Of a stretch of DNA of 64,000 bases, positions 34,052-42,751 are shown piece by piece. The DNA is from JAIPAN01 sp040403555 (GTDB lineage Bacteria; Bacteroidota; Bacteroidia; Sphingobacteriales; Sphingobacteriaceae): positions 248,001 through 312,000 of the forward strand of contig JBBAKN010000004.1 in NCBI GenBank assembly GCA_040403555.1, given 5' to 3'. A program made the translations under genes and the position numbers. Positions within the stretch are counted from its first letter, which is position 1; each line of letters starts with the position of its first letter. A model generated the notes under the pieces. It had not been told where the DNA came from, searched no databases, and saw only the letters and a program-made list of their open reading frames with translations.

Positions 34052-34900
34052 ATGAGTTATAATCTTCAAGTGACTATCGATGGTGATTCGGGCTTTTGCT
34101 TTGGCGTAGTTTATGCCATAGATATGGCCGAAGAAATTTTAGCCGAACAAGGCTATTTATATTGTTTGGGCGATATTGTGCACAATGATGAAGAAGTAGA
34201 ACGTTTAAAAGCAAAAGGGTTACGCATTATTTCTCATGATGATTTGCCCAGTCTAGAAAATGAAAAAGTGCTCATTCGGGCACATGGCGAAGCGCCTGAA
34301 ACCTATAAAATAGCGTTAGAAAAAAACATAACCTTAATTGATGCTTCTTGCCCGGTAGTGTTGAAATTGCAAAACCGTATTAAAAATTCATCTGATGATA
34401 AAGAGCAAATTCTCATTTTTGGGAAACACGGCCATGCCGAGGTTATTGCTCTACAAGGACAAACCAATAACAATGCCTTGGTATTTCAAGATTTGGCCGA
34501 ACTAGATCAGGTAGACTTGCCAAAATCGTTTACCCTATTTAGCCAAACCACTAAAAGCACCGAGAAGTTTTATCAAATTAAAGAAGAACTAATTAGCCGT
34601 GGCTACGAAATAAAAGCCCACGATACCATTTGCAGACAAGTATCTAACCGCGACAAGGAATTGCCCGAGTTTGTAAAGAATTTCGATAAAGTTGTTTTTG
34701 TATCGGGTAAAAAGTCATCTAACGGCAAAGTATTATACGAAGTTTGTAGGAAATACAATAGCAATACGTATTTCGTATCCAATGTTGGCGAATTAAATTC
34801 TTCTATGTTTGCTCCTGGCGAAAAAGTAGGAATCTGCGGCGCTACTTCTACTCCTATGTGGTTAATGGAAGAAATCAAAGCTGCCCTAGTAAAATTATAG
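34052..34900 (+). CDS. ispH: 4-hydroxy-3-methylbut-2-enyl diphosphate reductase
   Basis: 282 residues, normal for IspH/LytB. It is the last step of the MEP pathway, making IPP and DMAPP. The three [4Fe-4S] cysteines are visible: GFCFGV (Cys16), DASCPVV (about 101) and TICRQVSNR (about 194). The His motifs HNDEEVERLKAKG and HGHAEV are present. It supplies the isoprenoid units for the carotenoids modified by the genes just upstream. It has its own promoter box and is followed 1 base later by a hydrolase gene. Confidence 0.96.
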   Translation: MSYNLQVTIDGDSGFCFGVVYAIDMAEEILAEQGYLYCLGDIVHNDEEVERLKAKGLRIISHDDLPSLENEKVLIRAHGEAPETYKIALEKNITLIDASCPVVLKLQNRIKNSSDDKEQILIFGKHGHAEVIALQGQTNNNALVFQDLAELDQVDLPKSFTLFSQTTKSTEKFYQIKEELISRGYEIKAHDTICRQVSNRDKELPEFVKNFDKVVFVSGKKSSNGKVLYEVCRKYNSNTYFVSNVGELNSSMFAPGEKVGICGATSTPMWLMEEIKAALVKL

Positions 34901-34901
34901 A

Positions 34902-35846
34902 ATGAGAAAAATAGGTTTTTTGGTGCTTAGTTTGTGTTTGGCATCTACTCTTTCTGGTTTTTCCCAAAAAAAATCTACAGAACTGAACTTAGTTACTACC
35001 AAAGGGTCTTTATCAGGAACACTTTTACCCGCCGGCCGCAACCAAACAATAGCCATTATTATTGCAGGTTCTGGTCCAACAGATAGAGATGGAAATAATT
35101 ACTTAGGCGTAAAAGCAAACTCATATAAATTAGTAGCCGAAGGCTTAGCCAAACAAGGTATTGCAAGCTTAAGGTACGATAAGAGAGCTGTGGGTAAAAG
35201 CAGTAGCCCGGGCATGAAAGAAGCCGACCTCCGCTTTGATGATTATATAAACGATGTTAAAAGTTGGTTTAACTACGTACTTGATTCTTTAAAATACAAA
35301 AAAGTAGTGCTTATTGGCCACAGCGAAGGAGCTTTGTTGGCAAGTATTGCCGGCCAAAATGATCGAGTTACTGGTGTTGTGCTAGTGTCGGGTATGGGCC
35401 GTAGTTTTGATGAGGTTATAGCCGAGCAAATTTCTAAAAATGCTCCATTGGCTATACAGCAAGAATCGCAAACTATAATGGATTCTTTAAAAGAAGGCAA
35501 ATTGGTCTCAGAAGTGCCTAGCTATTTTAATGCACTTTATAGACCCTCGGTGCAGCCTTATTTGATTTCTTTGCTTAAATATGCTCCCTTGGCACAGGCT
35601 TCTATTCTACAAAAACCGGTTCTTATTTTACAAGGAGATGCCGATAGCCAAATACAGGTAAAAGATGCAAAGGCCTTGGCCGGAGTTGTAAAGCAGGCTC
35701 AGCTTGTCATAATCCCGAAGATGGATCATGTGCTTAAAGAAGTGCTCGATGCTCAGAAACCATTGGCAAATTATTCAAATGCCGAGGGGCCATTAGCTCC
35801 TGGCTTTATGAAAACATTAACAGCATTTATTAAGGGCCTAAAATAG
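34902..35846 (+). CDS. Secreted alpha/beta hydrolase
   Basis: 314 residues with a signal peptide (cleavage near SGFS-QK). Alpha/beta-hydrolase features are IIIAGSGPTDRDGNN (oxyanion strand-loop), nucleophile elbow GHSEGA (Ser about 141), acid in LQGDADSQIQV and His in PKMDHVLKE. GSGPTDRDGN is typical of the periplasmic serine hydrolases often labelled as dienelactone hydrolase-like or YqiA-like esterases. Substrate unknown. The ATG follows the ispH stop by 1 base, so they are probably co-transcribed, and it is convergent with yebC. Confidence 0.88.
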   Translation: MRKIGFLVLSLCLASTLSGFSQKKSTELNLVTTKGSLSGTLLPAGRNQTIAIIIAGSGPTDRDGNNYLGVKANSYKLVAEGLAKQGIASLRYDKRAVGKSSSPGMKEADLRFDDYINDVKSWFNYVLDSLKYKKVVLIGHSEGALLASIAGQNDRVTGVVLVSGMGRSFDEVIAEQISKNAPLAIQQESQTIMDSLKEGKLVSEVPSYFNALYRPSVQPYLISLLKYAPLAQASILQKPVLILQGDADSQIQVKDAKALAGVVKQAQLVIIPKMDHVLKEVLDAQKPLANYSNAEGPLAPGFMKTLTAFIKGLK

Positions 35847-35849
35847 GGT

Positions 35850-36572
35850 TTAGCCCATGTTGTGGTAAACAGCCTGCACATCGTCATCTTCCTCTAATTT
35901 GTCAATTAGTTTCAATACATCGGCTGCCTGTTCTTCATGTATTTCAGCGGTAGATTGTGCTACTCGTTCTAATTTAGCACTAATTACTTCAATGCCCTTT
36001 TCCTCTAAGGCTTTTTGCATTTTGCCAAAGTCCTCAAATGCAGTATGAATTACGGCTATATCTTTTCCTTCTTCGCCTTCTTCAACGTAAATTTCTTGCA
36101 GACCTGAATCAATCAAATCGAATTCTAATTCTTCTAAATCTACTTCTCCAGGCTCAAAACGAAATACCGATTGACGGGTAAAAATAAAATCTAAGGAGCC
36201 TGTTTTACCCAAAGTGCCATCACATTTATTAAAATAACTGCGTACGTTGGCTACAGTACGGTTGGTATTGTCGGTAGCAGTTTCTATTAAAATAGCTACC
36301 CCGTGTGCCGCATAGCCTTCGTACACTAATTCCTCGTAATTGCTTTCATCTTTATTGCTGGCACGTTTAATGGCCGCTTCTACACGGTCTTTAGGCATGT
36401 TTACCGCTTTAGCATTTTGCATGGCTGTGCGCAAACGTGAGTTACCATCGGGGTTTGCACCGCCTGCTTTTACAGCCATTACAATCTCCTTACCCAACCG
36501 GGTAAATTGAACGGCCATTTTGGCCCAACGTTTAAATTTTCGCTCTTTTCTAAATTCGAATGCTCTTCCCAT
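35850..36572 (-). CDS. yebC: YebC/PmpR family regulator
   Basis: 240 residues, standard. Recognisable segments are MGRAFEFRKERKFKRWAKMA at the start, DNTNRTVANVRSYFNKCDGTLGKTGSLDFIF in the middle, and the acidic C-terminus LEEDDDVQAVYHNMG. Family members bind DNA or ribosomes; recent work in several bacteria links YebC to translation of proline stretches. It lies 6 bases downstream of tdh on the same strand, so they form an operon. Confidence 0.95.
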   Translation of the reverse strand: MGRAFEFRKERKFKRWAKMAVQFTRLGKEIVMAVKAGGANPDGNSRLRTAMQNAKAVNMPKDRVEAAIKRASNKDESNYEELVYEGYAAHGVAILIETATDNTNRTVANVRSYFNKCDGTLGKTGSLDFIFTRQSVFRFEPGEVDLEELEFDLIDSGLQEIYVEEGEEGKDIAVIHTAFEDFGKMQKALEEKGIEVISAKLERVAQSTAEIHEEQAADVLKLIDKLEEDDDVQAVYHNMG

Positions 36573-36578
36573 GGACTA

Positions 36579-37514
36579 TTATTTACTTAAATTTTTAATC
36601 ATATCTGTGCTTATTCCTGCCAAATCGAAGGACAATTTCCATCCCCAATCTTCTTTAGCAAAGCTATCGTCTATTGATTTTGGCCAGCTATTGGCAATGG
36701 CTTGCCGTGGATCATTCTCGGTGTACGAGAGCGTAAAATTAGGAACTTGTTTGCGTATTTCTGTAGCCAATTGTTTGGGTGTAAAACTGATGCCACTTAA
36801 ATTGTAGCTCGAACGAATGCGTAATTTTTCTGCCGGAGCATCCATTAATTGAATGGTGGCCCGAATGGCGTCTTCCATATACATCATGGGGAGTGCGGTG
36901 TTTGCTGATAAAAAACATTCGTAATGCCCATTTTTTAAGGCTTCGTGAAATATATGTACTGCATAATCAGTTGTGCCACCGCCTGGTTTCGCTTTCCAGC
37001 CTATTAATCCCGGATAACGAATACTCCGAACATCCAACCCGTATTTAGTAAAATAATATTCGCACCAGCGTTCGCCGGCTAATTTGCTAAATCCGTACAC
37101 CGTGTTCGGATCCATTATACAATACTGGGGGGTATGTTCTTGGGGTGAATGTGGCCCAAATACCGCAATTGAACTCGGCCAAAATACTTTTTTCACCTTA
37201 AACTCAACCGATAAATCGAGCACATGGAGTAATCCATCCATGTTTAACTCCCACGCTTTTTTCGGTTTTTCTTCTCCCACGGCAGAAAGTATGGCTGCTA
37301 AGAGATATACTTGAGTGGGCTGATATTTCCCGAAAAGAGTGTGTAGGTTCTCTTGGTCTAATACATTTACTTGTTCAAAAGGACCATTAAGAGTTTGAGG
37401 CTCCCGAATATCGCAGGCAATTACCTGCTCTTTGCCATTGATTTGGCGTAGGGCCTCTACTAATTCTGTCCCAATTTGCCCGTTAGAGCCAATAACCAAA
37501 ATGGATTCACGCAT
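36579..37514 (-). CDS. tdh: L-threonine 3-dehydrogenase, SDR type
   Basis: 311 residues from the ATG at 37514; a longer opening to 37559 is excluded because the promoter box lies between. It oxidises threonine to 2-amino-3-ketobutyrate with NAD. Motifs are VIGSNGQIGTELV (Rossmann), SSIAVFGP, the catalytic YGFSKLAGE, and the family-specific RYPGLIGWKAKPGGGTTDYAV and ALPMMYMEDAIRAT, which match SDR-type threonine dehydrogenases of animals and Bacteroidota. The gene is preceded by a perfect palindrome covering its predicted transcription start, so it is probably regulated. Confidence 0.9.
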   Translation of the reverse strand: MRESILVIGSNGQIGTELVEALRQINGKEQVIACDIREPQTLNGPFEQVNVLDQENLHTLFGKYQPTQVYLLAAILSAVGEEKPKKAWELNMDGLLHVLDLSVEFKVKKVFWPSSIAVFGPHSPQEHTPQYCIMDPNTVYGFSKLAGERWCEYYFTKYGLDVRSIRYPGLIGWKAKPGGGTTDYAVHIFHEALKNGHYECFLSANTALPMMYMEDAIRATIQLMDAPAEKLRIRSSYNLSGISFTPKQLATEIRKQVPNFTLSYTENDPRQAIANSWPKSIDDSFAKEDWGWKLSFDLAGISTDMIKNLSK

Positions 37515-37516
37515 GT

Positions 37517-37537
37517 TTTGCTTGAGTTTCAAGCAAA
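37517..37537. promoter_or_regulatory. Palindromic operator candidate at the tdh start
   Basis: TTTGCTTGA (37517-37525) and TCAAGCAAA (37529-37537) are perfect 9-bp arms with a 3-base spacer. The dyad covers the predicted transcription start and the TTTG half of the -7 box and ends 3 bases from the ATG, a classical repressor position. Confidence 0.6.
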
Positions 37538-37541
37538 GGTA
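37534..37541 (-). promoter_or_regulatory. -7 promoter box for tdh-yebC
   Basis: On the minus strand TACCTTTG matches TAnnTTTG at all fixed positions. Predicted start is near 37530, 16 bases before the ATG at 37514. Confidence 0.6.
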
Positions 37542-37574
37542 AAAAAAACCTAGAACCAAGGTGCATGAAACCCG

Positions 37575-40202
37575 CTAATTCAATTTACTAGCCACTACGC
37601 ATGTTTTGGTATAGTTTTTTACTTGTCCGCTTGTATTAAATACCTGAATTTTAAGAATGTAAATGCCTATGGGAACTCTTTCTGCTTGTTCGTTGAGGCC
37701 ATCCCATACCCAAGCCCCTTCTGTACCCAGGGTTTGATTTTTAATGAGGTGGCGTACTAATTGTCCTTGTTCGGTAAAAATTCGTATGTTGGCTATCCAG
37801 CCAGGTTCTTGCCAATGATACAGTATGGTGAGGGCATCTTCAAAGCCATCGTTATCTGGAGATACGGTGGCAGAACTTAGGTTAATTTCGTTAGCGCCCG
37901 GCACTCCTTCTAAAAATTGTGAATTTTGATAACCCGGTGTAGCAAAACCCGCCGCTGCTGCTGCCGAGCGAAAGTTCCCGGAAGTGTTGGCCGCTACGCT
38001 GAACAAACTGCGTTCTAAGGAAACTCCTTCGGTATTAACTAAGAGTGCAAAATGCATTTTGTCGGAATAATTAAACTGATCAATACGAATGGAATCGCGA
38101 ACAAGAATAACCACGCCGGCATCATCGTTAAACGAAGGTAAAGCAACAATTTTAACCAATGTATTGGACTGATTTACGATGTAGTTGGCCAAAATATAGT
38201 CTGTATCGGTGCTTAGTACCCGATACGATTTTGCTGGAATGAGACTGTTTACTCCGCTAACTGCTTTCAGATTAATAAGTTTATCTTGATTATCTGCACT
38301 GGCAATGCCTAGGTCTTTTAAATCGAGTGGATGGTCGGTATTGTTATAAATTTCCACGAAATCGACCCCGCCAACTTTAGGGTTAAATAAGATTTCGGAG
38401 AGTAATAAATCGCCAACCATAATCTTTTGGGGTAAATAAAAATCTCCGCTATTATTGGGTGCCTGAATGAGCACCCCACTGCAATCACTTACTTGGTTGG
38501 TGCTTAGGGTGTACGTCAGCCCTCGGCTAAGAGGACCTCCAAACTTTAATTGCACCTCGGTGAAATTAGGCGCCACTGCCACTCCCGAGATGGGCTGGCC
38601 TACACCGTTATTCAAATTATAATGGCTAGGAAGCACCGCCGAGGTGCTGTCTATAAATCGATTAAATTGAATGCTTAGGGTTACACTATCCAATACGTTT
38701 ACCGAGAGCAGTTGTAAGGGCGCCGGATTTACCCCATTTGAATATATGCTATTGGTTTTACCCGGAGTTCCTCCCTTTATATCAAGGCTAGCAGCCCAAT
38801 TCTGAATACCGGTGCAAATTGCTTTCGGGTTGATGAGTTCTAAGCTATAGCCTCCTTGTTTTTTAAGAGCGTCTTTATACCAGGTATCGGTATAATTTAC
38901 TTGGTCCATTACTGCCCCCTTATCATTCTTCAGTACCAACTTATCGCCGGCATTGTTTAGGCTGGGCCAAGTGTTGAGGCCAATTACGGTACCAAAGGGC
39001 ATAAAATTAGGCACATCAGCTAGGGCACATAGCACTATGAATTCGTGTGCATTTATACTTACATTTCCAAGGGTCGCGGTGCTGGTGCCATCACTATAGG
39101 TCCAATTTTTTAAAGAGATAGAAAAATCGGTGTTATTCCATAGTTCTACAAATTCTACACTAGGTAGGTCTATTTGTGGCGATGGATCGGCAAAAATTTC
39201 GTTAATTAGAATATCTTTGGCTTGAGCAACATAAGGCTTAATATAGGAAAAGCTAATGGGCGAATTACCCACTAGGTTGCCAGCCTTATCGCTTACATTT
39301 GCTATACTGAGCAAATAGGTAGCTGTTTGTAAATTATTGGCAAATTTCAATTCGTAGTTTGCACTATTGGTTACTTTTTTAATGTAGCTAGGGTTCCCAA
39401 AACCATTATCGAGTATATAATTATTTATGTTTTTAGCTTTAAGGCTGTCCATGGGTTCATTATAGGCAATAGCTATAGTGTTTGAATCAATAGCTGTGGC
39501 CGAGAGGATTTTTGGTGGCGTAGTATCAACAATAAGAGGGGCAATTAAAATATCATCAAAAAAGTGTTTTTGTACAAAAGATACGGTAGACTGTTGCGCC
39601 AAAAAGCCAAAATAAGCGGTGCTCATAATGCTATTATCCAATGCCGATCCTTCGGGAAAATAATCAAAGCCAACACCTGTTAGATCGCGTTCTAGTGTAA
39701 TCAGCCCAGCAGCAGTTCTGCTCACTCTAATTTTTACGGTATTGTTTGAGGTATTGAGTGTGCCATCTATCCCATCAATAATTTTTACACTTGTATTCGC
39801 TGCACCCGTTCTTTTATAAAGCGAAATCTCATCGACAGAATTTCCGAGGCGTACAAAATATCCAGTAATGTTTACACTTTGTAAATTTTGTTGATCCGAA
39901 ATAAGATATACATCCACATAATTTGCACTTGAGGTATTAAATTGCAGGTTGCACCAAAACTCCCAAGTACAATCAGTAGCTAGGGAGTTTGCAGTGCTCA
40001 AATAAAAATTACTATTAATGGCTACCGAGTTAGAGCGCAAATGATTTAAGCTGGGCAGATCTGAAATAACAAAATCGGCTCCGGAATTACTACCATTCCA
40101 AAGTGGGGTGCTTGTAAAATCTCCGTCATTAAATGTGTCGGATACCTGCCCAAAAGCAGAATTGATGCACAGCAGTGCTAAAAAGACTAAACTATTTTTC
40201 AT
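37575..40202 (-). CDS. Large secreted lamin-tail-domain protein with gliding-type C-terminal domain
   Basis: 875 residues from the ATG at 40202. A signal peptide (cleavage near AFG-QV) is followed by a concanavalin-like N-terminal region (about 20-215). Next come alternating Ig-like (IAYNEPMDS..., VLDSVTLSIQFNRF...) and lamin-tail domains (ILINEIFADPSPQIDLPSVEFVELWNNTD; LLLSEILFNPKVGGVDFVEIYNNTD). The last about 90 residues (VSPDNDGFEDAL ... GQLVRHL ... GAWVWDGLNEQAERVPIGIYILKIQVF) are a gliding-motility-type C-terminal domain, pointing to type IX export. It is probably a surface adhesin or matrix protein; ligand unknown. It is divergent from asd. Confidence 0.85.
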   Translation of the reverse strand: MKNSLVFLALLCINSAFGQVSDTFNDGDFTSTPLWNGSNSGADFVISDLPSLNHLRSNSVAINSNFYLSTANSLATDCTWEFWCNLQFNTSSANYVDVYLISDQQNLQSVNITGYFVRLGNSVDEISLYKRTGAANTSVKIIDGIDGTLNTSNNTVKIRVSRTAAGLITLERDLTGVGFDYFPEGSALDNSIMSTAYFGFLAQQSTVSFVQKHFFDDILIAPLIVDTTPPKILSATAIDSNTIAIAYNEPMDSLKAKNINNYILDNGFGNPSYIKKVTNSANYELKFANNLQTATYLLSIANVSDKAGNLVGNSPISFSYIKPYVAQAKDILINEIFADPSPQIDLPSVEFVELWNNTDFSISLKNWTYSDGTSTATLGNVSINAHEFIVLCALADVPNFMPFGTVIGLNTWPSLNNAGDKLVLKNDKGAVMDQVNYTDTWYKDALKKQGGYSLELINPKAICTGIQNWAASLDIKGGTPGKTNSIYSNGVNPAPLQLLSVNVLDSVTLSIQFNRFIDSTSAVLPSHYNLNNGVGQPISGVAVAPNFTEVQLKFGGPLSRGLTYTLSTNQVSDCSGVLIQAPNNSGDFYLPQKIMVGDLLLSEILFNPKVGGVDFVEIYNNTDHPLDLKDLGIASADNQDKLINLKAVSGVNSLIPAKSYRVLSTDTDYILANYIVNQSNTLVKIVALPSFNDDAGVVILVRDSIRIDQFNYSDKMHFALLVNTEGVSLERSLFSVAANTSGNFRSAAAAAGFATPGYQNSQFLEGVPGANEINLSSATVSPDNDGFEDALTILYHWQEPGWIANIRIFTEQGQLVRHLIKNQTLGTEGAWVWDGLNEQAERVPIGIYILKIQVFNTSGQVKNYTKTCVVASKLN

Positions 40203-40261
40203 ATTTGTAAGCATTAAACGCATGAATTTACAAATAATTAAATAATTTAACTAATAGCTAA

Positions 40262-41251
40262 ATGAAAGTTGCTCTAGTAGGTGCCACCGGTTTGGTAGGC
40301 ACCGTGATGTTGAAAGTATTAGAAGAACGTAATTTCCCATTAACAGAACTTCTACCTGTTGCCTCTGCCAAGAGTGCCGGTAAAACCATTCGTTTTAAGG
40401 GTAAAGACGTGAAGGTACTCACCATTGATGAAGCTATTGCGGCTAAACCAGACATTGCCTTGTTTTCTGCGGGCGGTGATACTTCTTTAACCGAAGCCCC
40501 TCGTTTTGCTGCAGTAGGAACCGTAGTTATCGATAATTCATCGGCTTGGCGCATGGACCCAGACAAAAAATTAGTGGTGCCAGAAGTGAATGCGCAAATA
40601 TTAACCAAACAAGATAAAATTATTGCTAACCCGAATTGTTCTACCATTCAAATGGTGGTGGTTTTAGAGCCGCTACATAAAAAATATGGTATTAAACGGG
40701 TTGTGGTTTCTACGTACCAATCGGTAACCGGCACGGGTGTAAAAGCCGTTGAGCAATTGATGAACGAACGTAAGGGTATATCGGGCGTAATGGCCTATCC
40801 GTATACCATCGATTTAAATGTGATTCCTCATATCGATGTATTTCAAGAAAATGGCTATACCAAAGAGGAAATGAAGATGATTGTGGAGACCAAAAAAATT
40901 ATGGGCGACGACAGTATCCAAGTAACAGCTACTACGGTACGTATCCCGGTAATGGGCGGGCACTCCGAATCGGTAAATATTGAGTTTGAAAAAGATTTTA
41001 ATGTAGTAGAAGTGCGCCAACTTTTAGCCCAAACACCAGGACTAATTGTGGTTGATGATCCGGCGAATTTAAAATACCCTATGCCCAAAGATGCCCATGA
41101 AAAAGATGAGGTATTTGTAGGCCGTATACGCCGCGATGAATCTCAGAAGAATACGCTAAATCTTTGGATTGTGGCCGATAACTTGCGCAAAGGTGCGGCA
41201 ACCAATGCCGTGCAAATTGCTGAGTATTTGGTAGCGAATGGCTTAGTATAA
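40262..41251 (+). CDS. asd: Aspartate-semialdehyde dehydrogenase
   Basis: 329 residues, normal length. It makes aspartate semialdehyde from aspartyl phosphate for lysine, threonine, methionine and diaminopimelate. NADP-binding GATGLVGTVML (about 7-17), FSAGGDTS, the catalytic Cys in ANPNCSTIQM (about 126), and the active-site His in IPVMGGHSESVN are visible. It is monocistronic with its own terminator. Confidence 0.96.
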   Translation: MKVALVGATGLVGTVMLKVLEERNFPLTELLPVASAKSAGKTIRFKGKDVKVLTIDEAIAAKPDIALFSAGGDTSLTEAPRFAAVGTVVIDNSSAWRMDPDKKLVVPEVNAQILTKQDKIIANPNCSTIQMVVVLEPLHKKYGIKRVVVSTYQSVTGTGVKAVEQLMNERKGISGVMAYPYTIDLNVIPHIDVFQENGYTKEEMKMIVETKKIMGDDSIQVTATTVRIPVMGGHSESVNIEFEKDFNVVEVRQLLAQTPGLIVVDDPANLKYPMPKDAHEKDEVFVGRIRRDESQKNTLNLWIVADNLRKGAATNAVQIAEYLVANGLV

Positions 41252-41271
41252 GTATATTCTATAGGAATGAA

Positions 41272-41300
41272 AAGCCTCCCGAATTTCAGGAGGCTTTTTT
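41272..41300 (+). terminator. Terminator of asd
   Basis: Stem AAGCCTCC / GGAGGCTT around a 9-base loop, then a T-run, 20 bases past the asd stop. Confidence 0.85.
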
Positions 41301-41327
41301 CTTGCCATAATTTTTCTACTTTTAAGC

Positions 41328-42746
41328 ATGAGAAAAGGACTGCTTTTGCTTTTGGTGTGTTGTTTGGCTACTGCCAAGCTGTTTGCACAAAACGAATTGG
41401 CCAAACAGTTAGCACAAGCCTATACTCGTTTTGTTTCCGATGAGCAAATGCAGTATGCCAGCATTTCGCTTACCGTGCTCGATGCCCAAACCGGAGAAGT
41501 ACTGTTTGCTAAAAATGAGCAGCAAGGTTTAGCTCCAGCATCTACCCTAAAAACCATTACTTCTGCTACCGCACTGCATGTATTAGGGCCTAATTTTACC
41601 TATAAAACCCAATTGGCCTATACCGGCAACATTTCAAAAGAAGGCATTTTAACCGGCGATATTATCTTAGTAGGTGGCGGCGACCCTAGCTTAGGTTCTT
41701 GGCGCTACAACCAAAGCACTTCGGCAGTATTAACACAATGGCTAAACGCCATAAAGCAAGCCGGTATTAAACACATACAAGGCAAAGTAGTGGGCTGCGA
41801 TTCCTTGTATGGCGCACAAACTACGCCCGATGGCTGGATTTGGCAAGACATTGGTAATTATTACGGAGCCGGAGCTACTTCCTTAAGTTGGCACGAAAAC
41901 CAATTGGATGTGTACCTAAAACCAGGTGCTAAAGTGGACGATTTGGTTAAGCTCACAAAAATTGATCCGGCTTATCCCTATCTGCAATTTATAAATGAGA
42001 TCAAAACCGGCCCTGCCGGAAGTGGCGATAAAGTGTATGCCTATGCAGCACCTTATTCATCGGTAATATATTTACGAGGAACTTATGGTATCGATTGGGT
42101 AAAACCCATTTCACCGGCCATTCCCGATCCGGCATTTGATGCAGCTTACCGCTTAGCCGATACCTTGCGTACTGCCGGTATTTCATTAAGTGAAGCACCC
42201 ACTACTTGGCGTAGAATGCAGGAGCTGAAACCAAGTACCTTGCCTACTTATCAAATACTACATACTATAAACTCTCCAAAACTCACCGATTTAGTTTTTT
42301 GGTTCAATAGGAAGAGTATTAATTTATATGGCGAAAATTTGCTGAAAACTCTGGCGCTTGATGCGGGGAAGCCTGCCGAAACGCTAGCAGGGGTAGAAGT
42401 AGTTAAAAACTTCTGGAAAAATAAATTAGGCATCGACCCTCATTCTTTAAACATAAGTGATGGCAGTGGCCTGTCACCAGCCAATAGGGTAACTACTCTA
42501 AGCATGGCTAAAATATTGCAATCGCTTAAAAAAGAGCCTTGGTTTACATCTTACTACGATAGTTTTCCTACGTACAATGGTATGAAAATGAAAAGCGGCA
42601 GTATTGCGGATGTATTGGCTTATGCCGGTTACCAACGCAGAGCTTCAGGAAAAGAATTGGTTTTTTCGTTTATGGTAAATAACTACCATGGAAATACACC
42701 GCTGGCAAAAAAGAAAATCTATGTGCTCTTAGATCAGCTTAAATAA
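41328..42746 (+). CDS. dacB: D-alanyl-D-alanine carboxypeptidase/endopeptidase (PBP4, S13)
   Basis: 472 residues with a signal peptide (cleavage near LFA-QN). The three penicillin-binding motifs are PASTLKTI (SxxK, Ser about 72, Lys about 75), SDGSGLSPANRVT (SxN region, about 377) and KSGS (KTG equivalent, about 421). An inserted domain between the first two motifs is typical of S13 PBP4. It trims peptidoglycan side chains and cross-links in the periplasm. It stands alone between the asd terminator and a convergent ABC permease gene. Confidence 0.93.
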   Translation: MRKGLLLLLVCCLATAKLFAQNELAKQLAQAYTRFVSDEQMQYASISLTVLDAQTGEVLFAKNEQQGLAPASTLKTITSATALHVLGPNFTYKTQLAYTGNISKEGILTGDIILVGGGDPSLGSWRYNQSTSAVLTQWLNAIKQAGIKHIQGKVVGCDSLYGAQTTPDGWIWQDIGNYYGAGATSLSWHENQLDVYLKPGAKVDDLVKLTKIDPAYPYLQFINEIKTGPAGSGDKVYAYAAPYSSVIYLRGTYGIDWVKPISPAIPDPAFDAAYRLADTLRTAGISLSEAPTTWRRMQELKPSTLPTYQILHTINSPKLTDLVFWFNRKSINLYGENLLKTLALDAGKPAETLAGVEVVKNFWKNKLGIDPHSLNISDGSGLSPANRVTTLSMAKILQSLKKEPWFTSYYDSFPTYNGMKMKSGSIADVLAYAGYQRRASGKELVFSFMVNNYHGNTPLAKKKIYVLLDQLK

Positions 42747-42751
42747 GCTGC

